Assembly: GCA_016712405.1 (NCBI GenBank)
Contig: JADJRD010000001.1
Span: 620,001-684,000 of the forward strand
DNA length: 64,000 nucleotides
Source: Cellvibrio sp.
GTDB lineage: Bacteria; Pseudomonadota; Gammaproteobacteria; Pseudomonadales; Cellvibrionaceae
Direction of reading: 5' to 3'
Every line of letters begins with the position of its first letter. The stretch's first letter is position 1. The translations under genes and the position numbers were made by a program. The notes under the pieces were generated by a model. That model ran no database searches and was not told where the DNA came from. It saw only the letters and a list, made by a program, of their open reading frames with translations. Shown piece after piece: positions 8,779 to 17,757 of this stretch.

Positions 8779-10272
8779 ATGAAAAATCTGTTAACACTCT
8801 TCTGTTTAATTTGTTCTCCCATTTCACTCGCAGACACGCTGGGCAGCGCGCCGACTCATGTCGATATAGGTGCAGTTAAAACCAAAGGTACACTGGAATA
8901 CAATGCAGCGGATCAAACTTATACCATTACCGCATCCGGCACCAATATGTGGGCTGGACAAGATGAATTGCACTACGCCTACCAACAAATCAAAGGTGAT
9001 TTTATTCTGCGCGCACATTTTGCTTTCGAGGGAAAAGGCGTAGATCCGCATCGTAAAGTGGGATGGAATATTCGAAAAACATTGGATGGTAACTCTGAAA
9101 ATATTCACGCAACAGTTCATGGAGATGGGTTAACCTCCTTACAATTTCGCTCAACACCCGGCGGCGAAACCCAACAACATATTTTAAAACTACAAGCACC
9201 GGATGTTATTCAACTCGAACGTCGTGGCGATACTTATATTATGAGTGCTGCGCGAATGGGCGAGCCATTTCAGGTGACATCGGTTACTAAAGCGGGTATG
9301 GGTGAGACTTTATATGTTGGCCTGAGTTTGTGTGCACACAATCCTGATGTAGTTGAAAAAGCGATTATTTCCAACGTCCGAATTATTACGCCTGCTGCGA
9401 AAAATTTTAAACCTTATCAAGATTACATCGGCAGTCATCTTGAAATTCTCGACATGAAAACCAAAAACAGTCGCATTGTGTTTTCATCTCCCGATTCCAT
9501 TCAAGCACCCAACTGGACCGCTGATGGAAAAACCTTGATTTATAATTCCAAAGGTTTGCTTTACAACTTTGATATCGCCACTGGAAAAACCAGCATTTTG
9601 GAAACCGGATTCGCCAACGACAACAACAACGACCATGTATTGTCATGGGACGGAAAACAAATTGGAATTAGTCATCATGTAAAAGAAGATAATCGTCAGT
9701 CAACCATTTATCTACTACCCATCACTGGCTCCAAAAAACCCGTGCAGATATCCGCAACAGGTGCAGGCCATTCGTATCTGCACGGATTCTCTCCTGACGA
9801 TAAAAAACTGGTCTTCACTGGAGGTCGTAACAATGTCTACGATATTTACACCATCGATATAGCCACCAAAAAAGAAACACGATTAACTCATTCGCCTGAT
9901 CTGGATGATGGTGCAGAATATTCACCTGACGGAAAAAAGATTTATTTCAATTCCAACCGTACCGGTTTAATGCAACTCTGGCGAATGGATGCTGATGGAA
10001 AAAATCAGGAACAATTAACTTTTGATACCTATAACAATTGGTTTCCGCATATTTCACCTGACGGGAAGAAAATTGTATTTCTGACCTATCACGATGGAAT
10101 TGATCCAAATGATCACCCTTTCTATCGTCACGTCTACTTACGCGAGATGCCAATCGATGGCGGTGAACCTAAAGTGATTGCTTATGTTTACGGAGGACAA
10201 GGCACCATCAATGTTCCCAGTTGGTCACCTGATGGCAGCAAGATTGCGTTTGTGAGTAATACCAAGCTTTGA
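8779..10272 (+). CDS. Secreted TolB-like beta-propeller protein (PD40 repeats)
   Basis: An N-terminal signal peptide (MKNLLTLFCLICSPISLA, cleaved before DTLG) directs export. Residues about 25-205 resemble a concanavalin-like/DUF1349-type sandwich (GDFILRAHFAFEG, VGWNIRKTLDG). The rest is a propeller of TolB/PD40 repeats with recurring WTADGKTLIY, FSPDDKKLVF, YSPDGKKIYF, ISPDGKKIVF and WSPDGSKIAF. Such proteins are often periplasmic or outer-membrane-associated in polysaccharide degraders; a sugar-binding or scaffolding role is likely, but the ligand is unknown. ATG at 8779 is preferred because AAGG at 8767-8770 is well spaced for it and too close to the ATG at 8773. Confidence 0.82.
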   Translation: MKNLLTLFCLICSPISLADTLGSAPTHVDIGAVKTKGTLEYNAADQTYTITASGTNMWAGQDELHYAYQQIKGDFILRAHFAFEGKGVDPHRKVGWNIRKTLDGNSENIHATVHGDGLTSLQFRSTPGGETQQHILKLQAPDVIQLERRGDTYIMSAARMGEPFQVTSVTKAGMGETLYVGLSLCAHNPDVVEKAIISNVRIITPAAKNFKPYQDYIGSHLEILDMKTKNSRIVFSSPDSIQAPNWTADGKTLIYNSKGLLYNFDIATGKTSILETGFANDNNNDHVLSWDGKQIGISHHVKEDNRQSTIYLLPITGSKKPVQISATGAGHSYLHGFSPDDKKLVFTGGRNNVYDIYTIDIATKKETRLTHSPDLDDGAEYSPDGKKIYFNSNRTGLMQLWRMDADGKNQEQLTFDTYNNWFPHISPDGKKIVFLTYHDGIDPNDHPFYRHVYLREMPIDGGEPKVIAYVYGGQGTINVPSWSPDGSKIAFVSNTKL

Positions 10273-10290
10273 AGATAATTTTTTCACAAT

Positions 10291-10317
10291 AAAAAAGGGC
10301 ACCAAGTGCCCTTTTTT
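10291..10317. terminator. Bidirectional terminator between the propeller gene and murB
   Basis: AAAAAAGGGCAC pairs with GTGCCCTTTTTT around a three-base loop. The A and T runs on both sides let it serve the two convergent genes. Confidence 0.85.
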
Positions 10318-10387
10318 ATTTCATAGCTTTTTATTCACCGCAATGCAGATAAACATAATAATTTACGCATAGCTTCTTTCTCCGGAA

Positions 10388-11434
10388 TTAATAAACTCTG
10401 GGTTCAATTTCCAAATCAATTGCAAACTGATCTTTCACGGACTTTTGTATAGCGTTTGCTAAATCCAAAATAACACGTCCGATTAATTTGTTGGGATTGG
10501 TCAAAACCAAAGCTTGCTGACTGTGTACTGCGACGCCATTAAATTCTTTTCCTTTCCAGCCTGCTTGATCGATTAACCAAGCCGCAGGTAATTTACGATG
10601 ATTATCACCAGCAGGATAAGATGGCATTTTAGGATATTGCTTCATTAACTTTTCAAAGTGCGACTGATCAATTACAGGATTCTTGAAGAAACTGCCAACA
10701 TTGGGAATTTGCTCGGGATCAGGCAATTTTGACTGACGAATATTAATCACCGCCTGACTCACTTCTTCTGGTGTGACAGCCGCTAAATCTTCACCCGAAA
10801 AATATTCTTGCAAAGCAGGATAAGTTAAATTGGTTTTGGCGATTTTGCTGAGTTTGAATGTCACGGAAGTGATTATGTATTTATCTTTAAATGCCTGTTT
10901 AAAAATACTATCCCGATAAGCAAACTGGCAACTTTCATTCAAGAAATAAACCTCAGTACCGCTCGCAATTTCGATAGTCGATAACTCGGTGATTAAATCT
11001 TTAACTTCGACGCCATACGCACCAATATTTTGTATGGGGGCGGCACCAACACTACCGGGAATCAGTGATAAATTCTCCAACCCGTAGTAACCATTATCCA
11101 AACAATACTCTACGGTTTGATGCCAATTTTCACCCGCAGCAAAATTAACCCAGACATGATCGTCTGTTTCCTGCACTACCTGCACGCCTTGCAATTTCAA
11201 ATGAATAACCAATCCTTGAAAATTATTTTCGAAGACTATATTGCTACCGCCACCCAACAAAAAAATGGGTAATTCACGCTCACGAGCAAAGGCCAAGGCT
11301 TCTTTAATTTCATTGTGATTGGTCACACTCACATAAAAATCTGCCGTTGCTGGAACAGCAAGCGTATTGAGTTTTTGTAATGAGAATTTTGGTAGGAATA
11401 GTGGCACGTGTTTTTCCAATTTTTGTTTACACAA
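10388..11434 (-). CDS. murB: UDP-N-acetylenolpyruvoylglucosamine reductase MurB
   Basis: MurB uses FAD and NADPH to reduce enolpyruvyl-UDP-GlcNAc to UDP-MurNAc in peptidoglycan synthesis. The FAD-binding segment LLGGGSNIVF, the loop LSLIPGSVGAAPIQNIGAYG and the C-terminal PNVGSFFKNPV with the catalytic Ser region are all present. It is a type I MurB of normal length. The longest frame starts with TTG overlapping the end of the phosphatase gene; another TTG lies at 11419, so the start is uncertain by a few residues. In Pseudomonas this gene also follows the phosphatase and kdsB. Confidence 0.94.
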   Translation of the reverse strand: MCKQKLEKHVPLFLPKFSLQKLNTLAVPATADFYVSVTNHNEIKEALAFARERELPIFLLGGGSNIVFENNFQGLVIHLKLQGVQVVQETDDHVWVNFAAGENWHQTVEYCLDNGYYGLENLSLIPGSVGAAPIQNIGAYGVEVKDLITELSTIEIASGTEVYFLNESCQFAYRDSIFKQAFKDKYIITSVTFKLSKIAKTNLTYPALQEYFSGEDLAAVTPEEVSQAVINIRQSKLPDPEQIPNVGSFFKNPVIDQSHFEKLMKQYPKMPSYPAGDNHRKLPAAWLIDQAGWKGKEFNGVAVHSQQALVLTNPNKLIGRVILDLANAIQKSVKDQFAIDLEIEPRVY

Positions 11435-11888
11435 TCTTTTTTAAAAAATGTTGGGCAGTTTCTTCAACCAAATCCAACACTCGTTCAAAATCTTCCGCAT
11501 CGCCATGATAAGGGTCAGGCACTTCGCGATATTCCAAATGCGGTGCAAAATCCATAAACAATCCCAAATGGCCTGTAAAATGTGCAGGCTTCATTTTTTG
11601 CAAGTTTGCGAGATTGGATTTATCCATCGCCAAAATATAATCAAACTCATCAAAATCATCCTGTGTCACCAAACGCGCACGCAACACAGATAAATCATAA
11701 CCACGTTTGGCAGCAAATTTAATTGTACGCGGATCAGGCGCACGACCAATATGCCAATCACCGGTTCCTGCTGAATCCACCAGAAATCTTTTTTCAAGGC
11801 CGGCATCGACAATCAGCTTTCGCAACACACCGTCAGCGGTTGGTGAACGGCAAATATTTCCTAAACAGACAAATAGAATTTTTTTCAT
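11427..11888 (-). CDS. Low-molecular-weight protein-tyrosine phosphatase
   Basis: The phosphate-binding loop is at the N terminus, in MKKILFVCLGNICRSP (Cys-x5-Arg-Ser), and the general-acid Asp is in VPDPYHGD. ATG at 11888 puts the loop at the expected position. The enzyme dephosphorylates tyrosine residues; relatives beside murB/kdsB are often linked to exopolysaccharide or stress control, but the substrate here cannot be told. It overlaps murB by a few bases and is likely cotranscribed with it. Confidence 0.92.
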   Translation of the reverse strand: MKKILFVCLGNICRSPTADGVLRKLIVDAGLEKRFLVDSAGTGDWHIGRAPDPRTIKFAAKRGYDLSVLRARLVTQDDFDEFDYILAMDKSNLANLQKMKPAHFTGHLGLFMDFAPHLEYREVPDPYHGDAEDFERVLDLVEETAQHFLKKIV

Positions 11889-11910
11889 ATAATCAACCAA
11901 AAATTACAAT

Positions 11911-12113
11911 TCCCCTCTCCCCTGCCCCTCTCGGTAAGTGTTCCTGCTTTACTCTACCTCCTGCTTCCTGCAGTCGTCCCACAAGGGGAGAGGGGAATTG
12001 ATCCTGTTCGAAAATTTTATTTGAAATCCCATCTTTCGAACTTTTCTTCAGATTGTATAGAACTCGAATCAACTCCCTCTCCCTTGATGGGAGAGGGCTG
12101 GGGAGAGGGTGTT
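11911..12113. repeat. REPIN-type inverted repeat, copy 1, with loop insertion
   Basis: Two GC-rich hairpins in inverted orientation (CCCCTCTCCCCTGCCCCTCT on the left; CCCTCTCCCTTGATGGGAGA and its GGGGAGAGGGTG tail on the right) flank a spacer related to copy 2 at 14011-14166. The left hairpin holds about 46 extra bases (from about 11932) that copy 2 lacks. It fills the gap between the phosphatase gene and kdsB. Confidence 0.75.
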
Positions 12114-12875
12114 TTACATTTCCAATAATTTCCTAACTCTAATCAAATCTTCTTCCGTATCCACACCACCCGGCACCGCCATGCAGGCTTCTTCGATATG
12201 AATGGCGTGACCATTGGCTAGCACGCGTAATTGTTCCAAGGATTCAATTTTTTCAAGATCTGCTTGTGGCCAGGTTACAAATTCATTTAATAAAGAAACA
12301 CGATAAGCATAAATACCAATATGTCGTTGCGCAGGAAATTGTTCAGGTAAAGTAATCGCATCGGGTTTTGCAAAATGATCGCGAGGCCAAGGGATTGGAG
12401 CACGACTAAAATAAAGTGCTTTACCTTTGGTATCTTTCACTACTTTGACAATATTCGGATTGCGAAAATCTTCAAGTGAATGGATAGGTTCACTTAAGGT
12501 CGCCATGCTCGAAAATGCATTGTTGAATAAATTAGTGGCGACTTGATTAATCACTTGCGGCGGAATCAAAGGTTCGTCGCCCTGTACATTGACCACTATA
12601 TCATCGGGCTCTAGACCAAATTGTTGCGCAACTTCTTGCAAACGGTCAGTTCCCGAGTTGTGTGTTGCTTTGGTCATACACACATTAGCGCCAAATTCTT
12701 TAGCGACTGCTTCAATGCGTGCGTCATCTGTTGCAATTATAACTTTGACCGCATCACTTTGACGCGCACGTTCGTAAACATGTTGAATCATAGTTTTACC
12801 CGCAATCAGTTTTAATGGTTTTGCCGGTAACCGTGTTGACGCATAGCGTGCAGGAATCACAACATAAAATTTCAT
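12114..12875 (-). CDS. kdsB: 3-deoxy-manno-octulosonate cytidylyltransferase KdsB
   Basis: KdsB activates Kdo as CMP-Kdo for lipopolysaccharide inner-core synthesis in the cytosol. The start VIPARYASTRLPAKPL is the family's CTP-binding signature, followed by IATDDARI, NSGTDRLQEV and VVNVQGDEPLIPP. The 253-residue length is normal. It lies in the lpxK-kdsB order typical of the group. The small Trm112/YcaR-like gene often found between them is absent here. Confidence 0.96.
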   Translation of the reverse strand: MKFYVVIPARYASTRLPAKPLKLIAGKTMIQHVYERARQSDAVKVIIATDDARIEAVAKEFGANVCMTKATHNSGTDRLQEVAQQFGLEPDDIVVNVQGDEPLIPPQVINQVATNLFNNAFSSMATLSEPIHSLEDFRNPNIVKVVKDTKGKALYFSRAPIPWPRDHFAKPDAITLPEQFPAQRHIGIYAYRVSLLNEFVTWPQADLEKIESLEQLRVLANGHAIHIEEACMAVPGGVDTEEDLIRVRKLLEM

Positions 12876-12900
12876 TCTACAAGATCACCTTTATAATCAA

Positions 12901-12957
12901 GACGCAAAATATTGCGTCTCTACAATTCAATTCCGTAGAGACGCAATATTTTGCGTC
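12901..12957. repeat. Perfect 23-bp inverted repeat between kdsB and lpxK
   Basis: The left arm (12901-12923) starts GACGCAAAATATTGCGTC; the right arm (12935-12957) is its exact complement, with an 11-base loop. Each arm is itself partly palindromic. It resembles dispersed REP/MITE-like palindromes and could also act as an RNA hairpin within the operon. Confidence 0.85.
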
Positions 12958-12976
12958 TACTTTTAACGTAGACAAA

Positions 12977-13996
12977 TTATTTAGACAAATCGACTTTTTG
13001 CAACCGAATTGCATTTACTCTTTCCATAAATTCCTGCCAAAAACGCTCATCCAATCGCGCCTCAACAACCAGATAATACCAATTGTCTTTGGCAAAGCCT
13101 TTACATTTCACCGCATCTTTTTCTGTCATTAATACTACTTGATCGTCCGCAAAGGAAAAATCATTTTCTGAATAAGCATAGTGATCGGGAAAATCATGTT
13201 CGGTAAAATCCAGACTCAATTCTCGCAAGGTTTGATAAAAACGTTGCGGATTACCAATTCCTGCGACTGCGTGAAATTTTGTTTTTTGCAAAGCAGCAAG
13301 CGGCAGTATTGCAGAGGTTTTTAGATTTACCCAATGAACCGGTTTAATATCCATTTTATGAAAATTATCGAGAGGTGGATTCACCGATGGATTATTCACT
13401 ACCACCATGTCGACTGTCTTTAATCGTGAAATTGCTTCGCGCAAAGGCCCAACAGGTAATCGCCAAGCATTACCAAACCAACGTTGCCCATCAATCACAG
13501 CGATTTCCAAATGGCGACCAAAACTATAATCCTGCAAACCGTCATCACTTAATACAACTGATGCATTTTGCTGACGCACTAATGATGTTGCCGCCATTCG
13601 ATCAGGCCCAATAGCAATCGGACATTGAGTTTGGTTAAAAATACTGATGGGTTCATCCCCCGCTTCAACCGCAGTGGAATTTTCGGTGAGCAAATAAGGA
13701 TATTGATTGGCCTGACTTCCATAACCACGGCTGATGACACCAGGCTGACAATCTTCTGACTGGAGTTTTTTAACCAGCGCAATTAATAGCGGTGTTTTTC
13801 CGGTTCCTCCCACTGAAATATTGCCAACAATAATTGTGGGGGTTGTGGGAGTTCTTTGGTTGAATTTAACTAAATAGAATCTGCGCAGATTTGAAAGCAA
13901 GACAAAAATAATCGCTAAAGGAAAAAGCAAAAGTGTCCAACGACTTTTGCCGTACCAGTTGTGAAGAAAAAATAATTCAAGGGAGTTTTTTTTCAT
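12977..13996 (-). CDS. lpxK: Tetraacyldisaccharide 4'-kinase LpxK
   Basis: LpxK phosphorylates the lipid A disaccharide precursor at the inner membrane. An N-terminal hydrophobic helix (WTLLLFPLAIIFVLLSNL) anchors it, and the P-loop is in GNISVGGTGKTPL. Further conserved stretches are SRGYGS, DEPISIF, DDGLQDYSFGRHLEI and the VLMTEKDAVKCK region near the C terminus. Length of 339 residues is normal. Upstream lie exbB and exbD in the usual order. Confidence 0.95.
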   Translation of the reverse strand: MKKNSLELFFLHNWYGKSRWTLLLFPLAIIFVLLSNLRRFYLVKFNQRTPTTPTIIVGNISVGGTGKTPLLIALVKKLQSEDCQPGVISRGYGSQANQYPYLLTENSTAVEAGDEPISIFNQTQCPIAIGPDRMAATSLVRQQNASVVLSDDGLQDYSFGRHLEIAVIDGQRWFGNAWRLPVGPLREAISRLKTVDMVVVNNPSVNPPLDNFHKMDIKPVHWVNLKTSAILPLAALQKTKFHAVAGIGNPQRFYQTLRELSLDFTEHDFPDHYAYSENDFSFADDQVVLMTEKDAVKCKGFAKDNWYYLVVEARLDERFWQEFMERVNAIRLQKVDLSK

Positions 13997-14010
13997 GAGT
14001 GCTGTTCAAT

Positions 14011-14166
14011 ACCCCTCTCCCCTGCCCCTCTCCCACGAGGGGAGAGGGGAACTGGTTCTGTTCAATACTTTATTTGAACCCAACCCTTGCAAACTGACCT
14101 TCGTTTTCCTTCAGAATTCGTATCTGCTCCCTCTCCCTTGATGGGAGAGGGTTGGGGAGAGGGTGT
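14011..14166. repeat. REPIN-type inverted repeat, copy 2
   Basis: Same design as the repeat at 11911-12113: a left hairpin, a spacer of about 75 bases and a right hairpin in inverted orientation. The left arm is uninterrupted here. It separates exbD from lpxK. Confidence 0.78.
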
Positions 14167-14170
14167 TTAT

Positions 14171-14599
14171 CTACTTCTCCGCTTCCGCATCCGGCATACG
14201 TGTTGTCATACGCAGATTCACAAAACCCAATTGTCCTGCTGCATCCATCGCCTGTACAACATATTGATGCGCCGATTTTGCATCTGCAGTAATGATCAAT
14301 GGAATTTTGACATTACCATTAGCTGTTTTTTCCAATGCGGTTTTTAGTGTTTCGATTTTGGTATTCACCAATGCACGACCGTTCACAGCATAACAGCCAT
14401 CAACCGCAATTAAAATTTCAATCTGCTCAGGTAAATCACTACTCGGCTGCCCATTCGCTTGTGGTAAATCCACTTTCAAATGGGTTTCTTTAGTAAATGA
14501 AGTCGAAACCATAAAAAATATCAACAACAAAAACACCACATCAATTAGCGGAGTTAAATTCACTTCATCATTGTTGGTCGATTGACGACGAAATTTCAT
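14171..14599 (-). CDS. exbD: ExbD/TolR-family protein
   Basis: A short cytosolic N terminus (NNDEVNLTPLIDVVFLLLIFFMVS) holds the conserved Asp within the single membrane helix, which carries protons in this family; a periplasmic domain follows. It pairs with the ExbB-like channel just upstream (10-base gap). Such pairs energise TonB-type transport or, in this operon position, possibly lipid A or envelope functions; the partner cannot be told from sequence. Confidence 0.9.
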   Translation of the reverse strand: MKFRRQSTNNDEVNLTPLIDVVFLLLIFFMVSTSFTKETHLKVDLPQANGQPSSDLPEQIEILIAVDGCYAVNGRALVNTKIETLKTALEKTANGNVKIPLIITADAKSAHQYVVQAMDAAGQLGFVNLRMTTRMPDAEAEK

Positions 14600-14609
14600 C
14601 GCAATCTCC

Positions 14610-15236
14610 TTAGTTTTGTTTTACGTCAACACGACGTTCGCTGTGTAATGCATCAACCAGCTTGATCGACTCTTCTTCAAGCACTACCACAATCGAATCA
14701 ATTCGACGCTGAAAGTAGCGGTGACTGATGGTGGCCGGAATTGCGACAATCAATCCAGCTGCCGTAGTGATTAATGCAACCGAAATGCCGCCTGCTAATG
14801 CCCCTGTATTGCCTGAACCTTGAATCATAATGGCGTTAAAGGTTTGAATCATTCCAAACACAGTACCCAACAAACCCAACAAGGGTGCAACGTTCGCAAT
14901 TGTCCCTAATAACGAAATATATTTTTCAAGATCATGTATCACTTGATTGGCGGCTTCCTGAATAGAATCCTTCATCACGTCGCGGCCTTGTTTGGAATTA
15001 CTCAAACCCGCCGCAAGAATTGAACCTAATGGCGATGATTGTTTTAGTTCACGCAGTTTGGCTGCATCCATTTGATTATTCTTCAACCAACTCCAAACTT
15101 GTGCCAAGAGTGTACGCGGCGCTATTTTGCTGGAATTCAAAGTCCAAAAACGCTCAATACTCACTCCCACCACAATCAACGAACACAGAATAATGGGGAG
15201 CATTAACCAACCACCAGACACAATTATCTCAAACAC
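14610..15236 (-). CDS. exbB: MotA/TolQ/ExbB proton channel protein
   Basis: Three membrane segments are visible: an N-terminal one (WLMLPIILCSLIVVGVSIE) and a pair around APLLGLLGTVFGMIQTF and AGGISVALITTAAGLIVAIP, as in ExbB/TolQ. I chose GTG at 15236 (VFEIIVSGG) because GAGGA lies about 8 bases upstream and homologues of this operon start at this point; the longer frame runs into comEC. It forms the stator channel with ExbD. Confidence 0.9.
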   Translation of the reverse strand: MFEIIVSGGWLMLPIILCSLIVVGVSIERFWTLNSSKIAPRTLLAQVWSWLKNNQMDAAKLRELKQSSPLGSILAAGLSNSKQGRDVMKDSIQEAANQVIHDLEKYISLLGTIANVAPLLGLLGTVFGMIQTFNAIMIQGSGNTGALAGGISVALITTAAGLIVAIPATISHRYFQRRIDSIVVVLEEESIKLVDALHSERRVDVKQN

Positions 15237-15328
15237 GCTTGATTCCTCTTGGCAAATAAAAGCGGGCGTAACCTTATCATAAGAACCGACAAGGAAAACC
15301 CCCGCAACTTCAAAAATTCTGGCAAAGG

Positions 15329-17719
15329 TTAAAACCAATACCGCTTATAACTACGCCGGTAAGAAAAAACCGGTAATTGCACACCCTGTTTCCATTGAAA
15401 TTCTACTGCACCATCGGTTGCCGTATTAAATTCTTCACTATGGATGCTCTGGAACCTCTCCCGCACCTTGCGATGTGGATGCCCGTAACGATTCTGAAAG
15501 CCTGCCGAATAAACCACTTGCTTAGGATACAAAAATTCAACAAATTCCGGAGTCGACGAACTTAAACTGCCGTGATGCCCCACTAACAACATCTCAATAT
15601 TGCGCGGTAATTTATTAGCGGCCAACAACTGCCTTTCAATCTCTTTTTCCATATCACCCGGCAACAGAATTTTTTGCCCCTGATAATCAATCACCAATAG
15701 ACAAGAATAATTGTTGGCGCTGGCTCGTTTTCGCAGAGGCCAATGGATAAATTGAAAACTTACTTGATTCCATTGCCATTGCGGATACTCATGACAAGAC
15801 TGAACTGACTTTGCTTTTCGATAAAGAGTCTGTTGTTGCTCTGTAGGCGAAAACACAGGTAAATATTGCCCAAGTAAAAGCTCATCCACTTCAATAGTTT
15901 CCATTAAGCCTGATAATCCACCCACATGATCCTGATCATTATGACTGACGACCAACTTATCCACTCTTGTGATGCCCTCTGACCGCAAATAGGGCGTAAT
16001 AATTCCACTACCTGCATCAAAATTATCAGAAAAAGTAGCTCCAGTATCATAGACCATCGACTTGTCGCCTACCTGCACCACAATGGCTGTGCCCTGCCCC
16101 ACGTCCAACACCAAGATTCGTAAATCGGGTTGATCAGGTTTGGGTAAACAATAATGCAGACTTAATGAGATGAATAATGCAACCACAATGATTGAGCGGG
16201 GAAAAAATCCACGCGGTAATAACATTAGTAGGCAACAAAAACCAATCCATAGATTCATGGCGGGCGATAAGGCAATAACTGGATTTAATTTTCCTGGAGC
16301 TACACCCAATAATGATTGCAAAAATAGTAGTAAATGTTCCAATCCCCATTCGGAAAAAGATAAGAATAAATTACTTGCTATTGGTACAACATTTTCCAAT
16401 AGTGCTGCCAACAATAAACAAGGCACCACAAAAAATGTAATTAATGGAATCGCTATCGCATTGGCTAAGGGCGCTATCAATGAAAAACTGCTGGTTAAAA
16501 TCAGCAAAGGAATCATCAAACCTATAAACATAATCCATTGTGATCGGACAAATGCTATCAAACTATTTCCCAATCGACGAATTACAGATTTAGAACTATT
16601 GGGCTCAATCGTTTTTCTTCCTGAAAAACATAAAATCAATAAGCCCACTGCGCCAAAAGACAACCAAAAACCCACGTCATAACCCGCTAAAGGATCTATG
16701 ATCACCACACAGGCCAAAGCCAAACAAAATACATCAACAATAGACGTTTCGCGGCGCCATAAACAAATCCAGTAAAATAATGAAATCATTAACAGGGTTC
16801 GGACAGTTGGAATATTGAATCCTGCCAATGCAGAATAAAACGCAGCGAAACCTATCGCGCCTAAGTATGCAAAATACTGTGCAGGCCAAGGAATAGAGAT
16901 CAACTGAAGAAAACGCCCCACCAACAATCCTAGATAAAAACCAAAAATGGCAAGAAAACCTACGTGTAATCCAGAGATTGCAATTAAATGATTAGTACCG
17001 GTTTGCTGCATCAGCAACCAATCTTTTTGATCCACTAACGCAGAATCACCAATCAACAATGCGATTAAAATACCTTTTTGTGGCGAGTCACTTTGATTCA
17101 CAATCCAGTGTTGCAAATGATAACGTTGTTGATCAATCCAATTCACAAATTTTGCTCTGTGAGTATCATCAGTTACGCGGTTATCACCCTTCAACACATA
17201 ACCGGTTGCACCTACTCCACGCCTCATTAACCAAACCTGATAATCAAAACCTGCTGGATTAACCATGCTGCGGGGCCGATGTAATTTCACTCGCAACTTC
17301 CAATTCTCTCCTGGCTGCAATTGGGGTGGTGTTTGATAAGGGCTGATATACCAAGACAATTGAACTTTATCAGGAATATTCTGCTGAAGATTTTTTCCAT
17401 CTGGCGTTTTGATATTTTCAACATCCAGTATAAATCGAATTTGTCGGGATTCCTGTTTAGGCAACCCAACCACTGTGCCGTATAGAATAAATTCATTGCC
17501 GGAATCAGAAGCTAAGAGTTGATGTGATAAATACTGATGGCCGAAATAAATACCCGCAGTCAACCCCAAACAAATAGGTAAAATAGGCTTGAGACGCCTA
17601 AAAAATCTTAGCAACAACAGAATTGGGAAAAGCAATAGAAGACTATAGAGAGAGGGTAGATCCGGAAACAGACTTACCGATAAAACAGCAGCAGAAAATA
17701 AGACCAGGTAAAGCGGCAT
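15329..17719 (-). CDS. comEC: DNA internalisation protein ComEC/Rec2
   Basis: ComEC forms the inner-membrane channel for single-stranded DNA uptake. The 796-residue protein has an N-terminal multi-helix and OB-like part (DUF4131), the Competence domain with several helices (ISGLHVGFLAIFG, FSALAGFNIPTVRT region) and a C-terminal metallo-beta-lactamase-like domain (VLDVGQGTAIVV, SHNDQDHVGGL, LLVGHHGS). Domain order and length fit intact family members. It lies upstream of exbB as in Pseudomonas. Whether the strain is naturally competent cannot be judged from this gene alone. Confidence 0.95.
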   Translation of the reverse strand: MPLYLVLFSAAVLSVSLFPDLPSLYSLLLLFPILLLLRFFRRLKPILPICLGLTAGIYFGHQYLSHQLLASDSGNEFILYGTVVGLPKQESRQIRFILDVENIKTPDGKNLQQNIPDKVQLSWYISPYQTPPQLQPGENWKLRVKLHRPRSMVNPAGFDYQVWLMRRGVGATGYVLKGDNRVTDDTHRAKFVNWIDQQRYHLQHWIVNQSDSPQKGILIALLIGDSALVDQKDWLLMQQTGTNHLIAISGLHVGFLAIFGFYLGLLVGRFLQLISIPWPAQYFAYLGAIGFAAFYSALAGFNIPTVRTLLMISLFYWICLWRRETSIVDVFCLALACVVIIDPLAGYDVGFWLSFGAVGLLILCFSGRKTIEPNSSKSVIRRLGNSLIAFVRSQWIMFIGLMIPLLILTSSFSLIAPLANAIAIPLITFFVVPCLLLAALLENVVPIASNLFLSFSEWGLEHLLLFLQSLLGVAPGKLNPVIALSPAMNLWIGFCCLLMLLPRGFFPRSIIVVALFISLSLHYCLPKPDQPDLRILVLDVGQGTAIVVQVGDKSMVYDTGATFSDNFDAGSGIITPYLRSEGITRVDKLVVSHNDQDHVGGLSGLMETIEVDELLLGQYLPVFSPTEQQQTLYRKAKSVQSCHEYPQWQWNQVSFQFIHWPLRKRASANNYSCLLVIDYQGQKILLPGDMEKEIERQLLAANKLPRNIEMLLVGHHGSLSSSTPEFVEFLYPKQVVYSAGFQNRYGHPHRKVRERFQSIHSEEFNTATDGAVEFQWKQGVQLPVFSYRRSYKRYWF

Positions 17720-17757
17720 AATTCATCCTTGAATTACAAATTCATTTAATTAAAACA

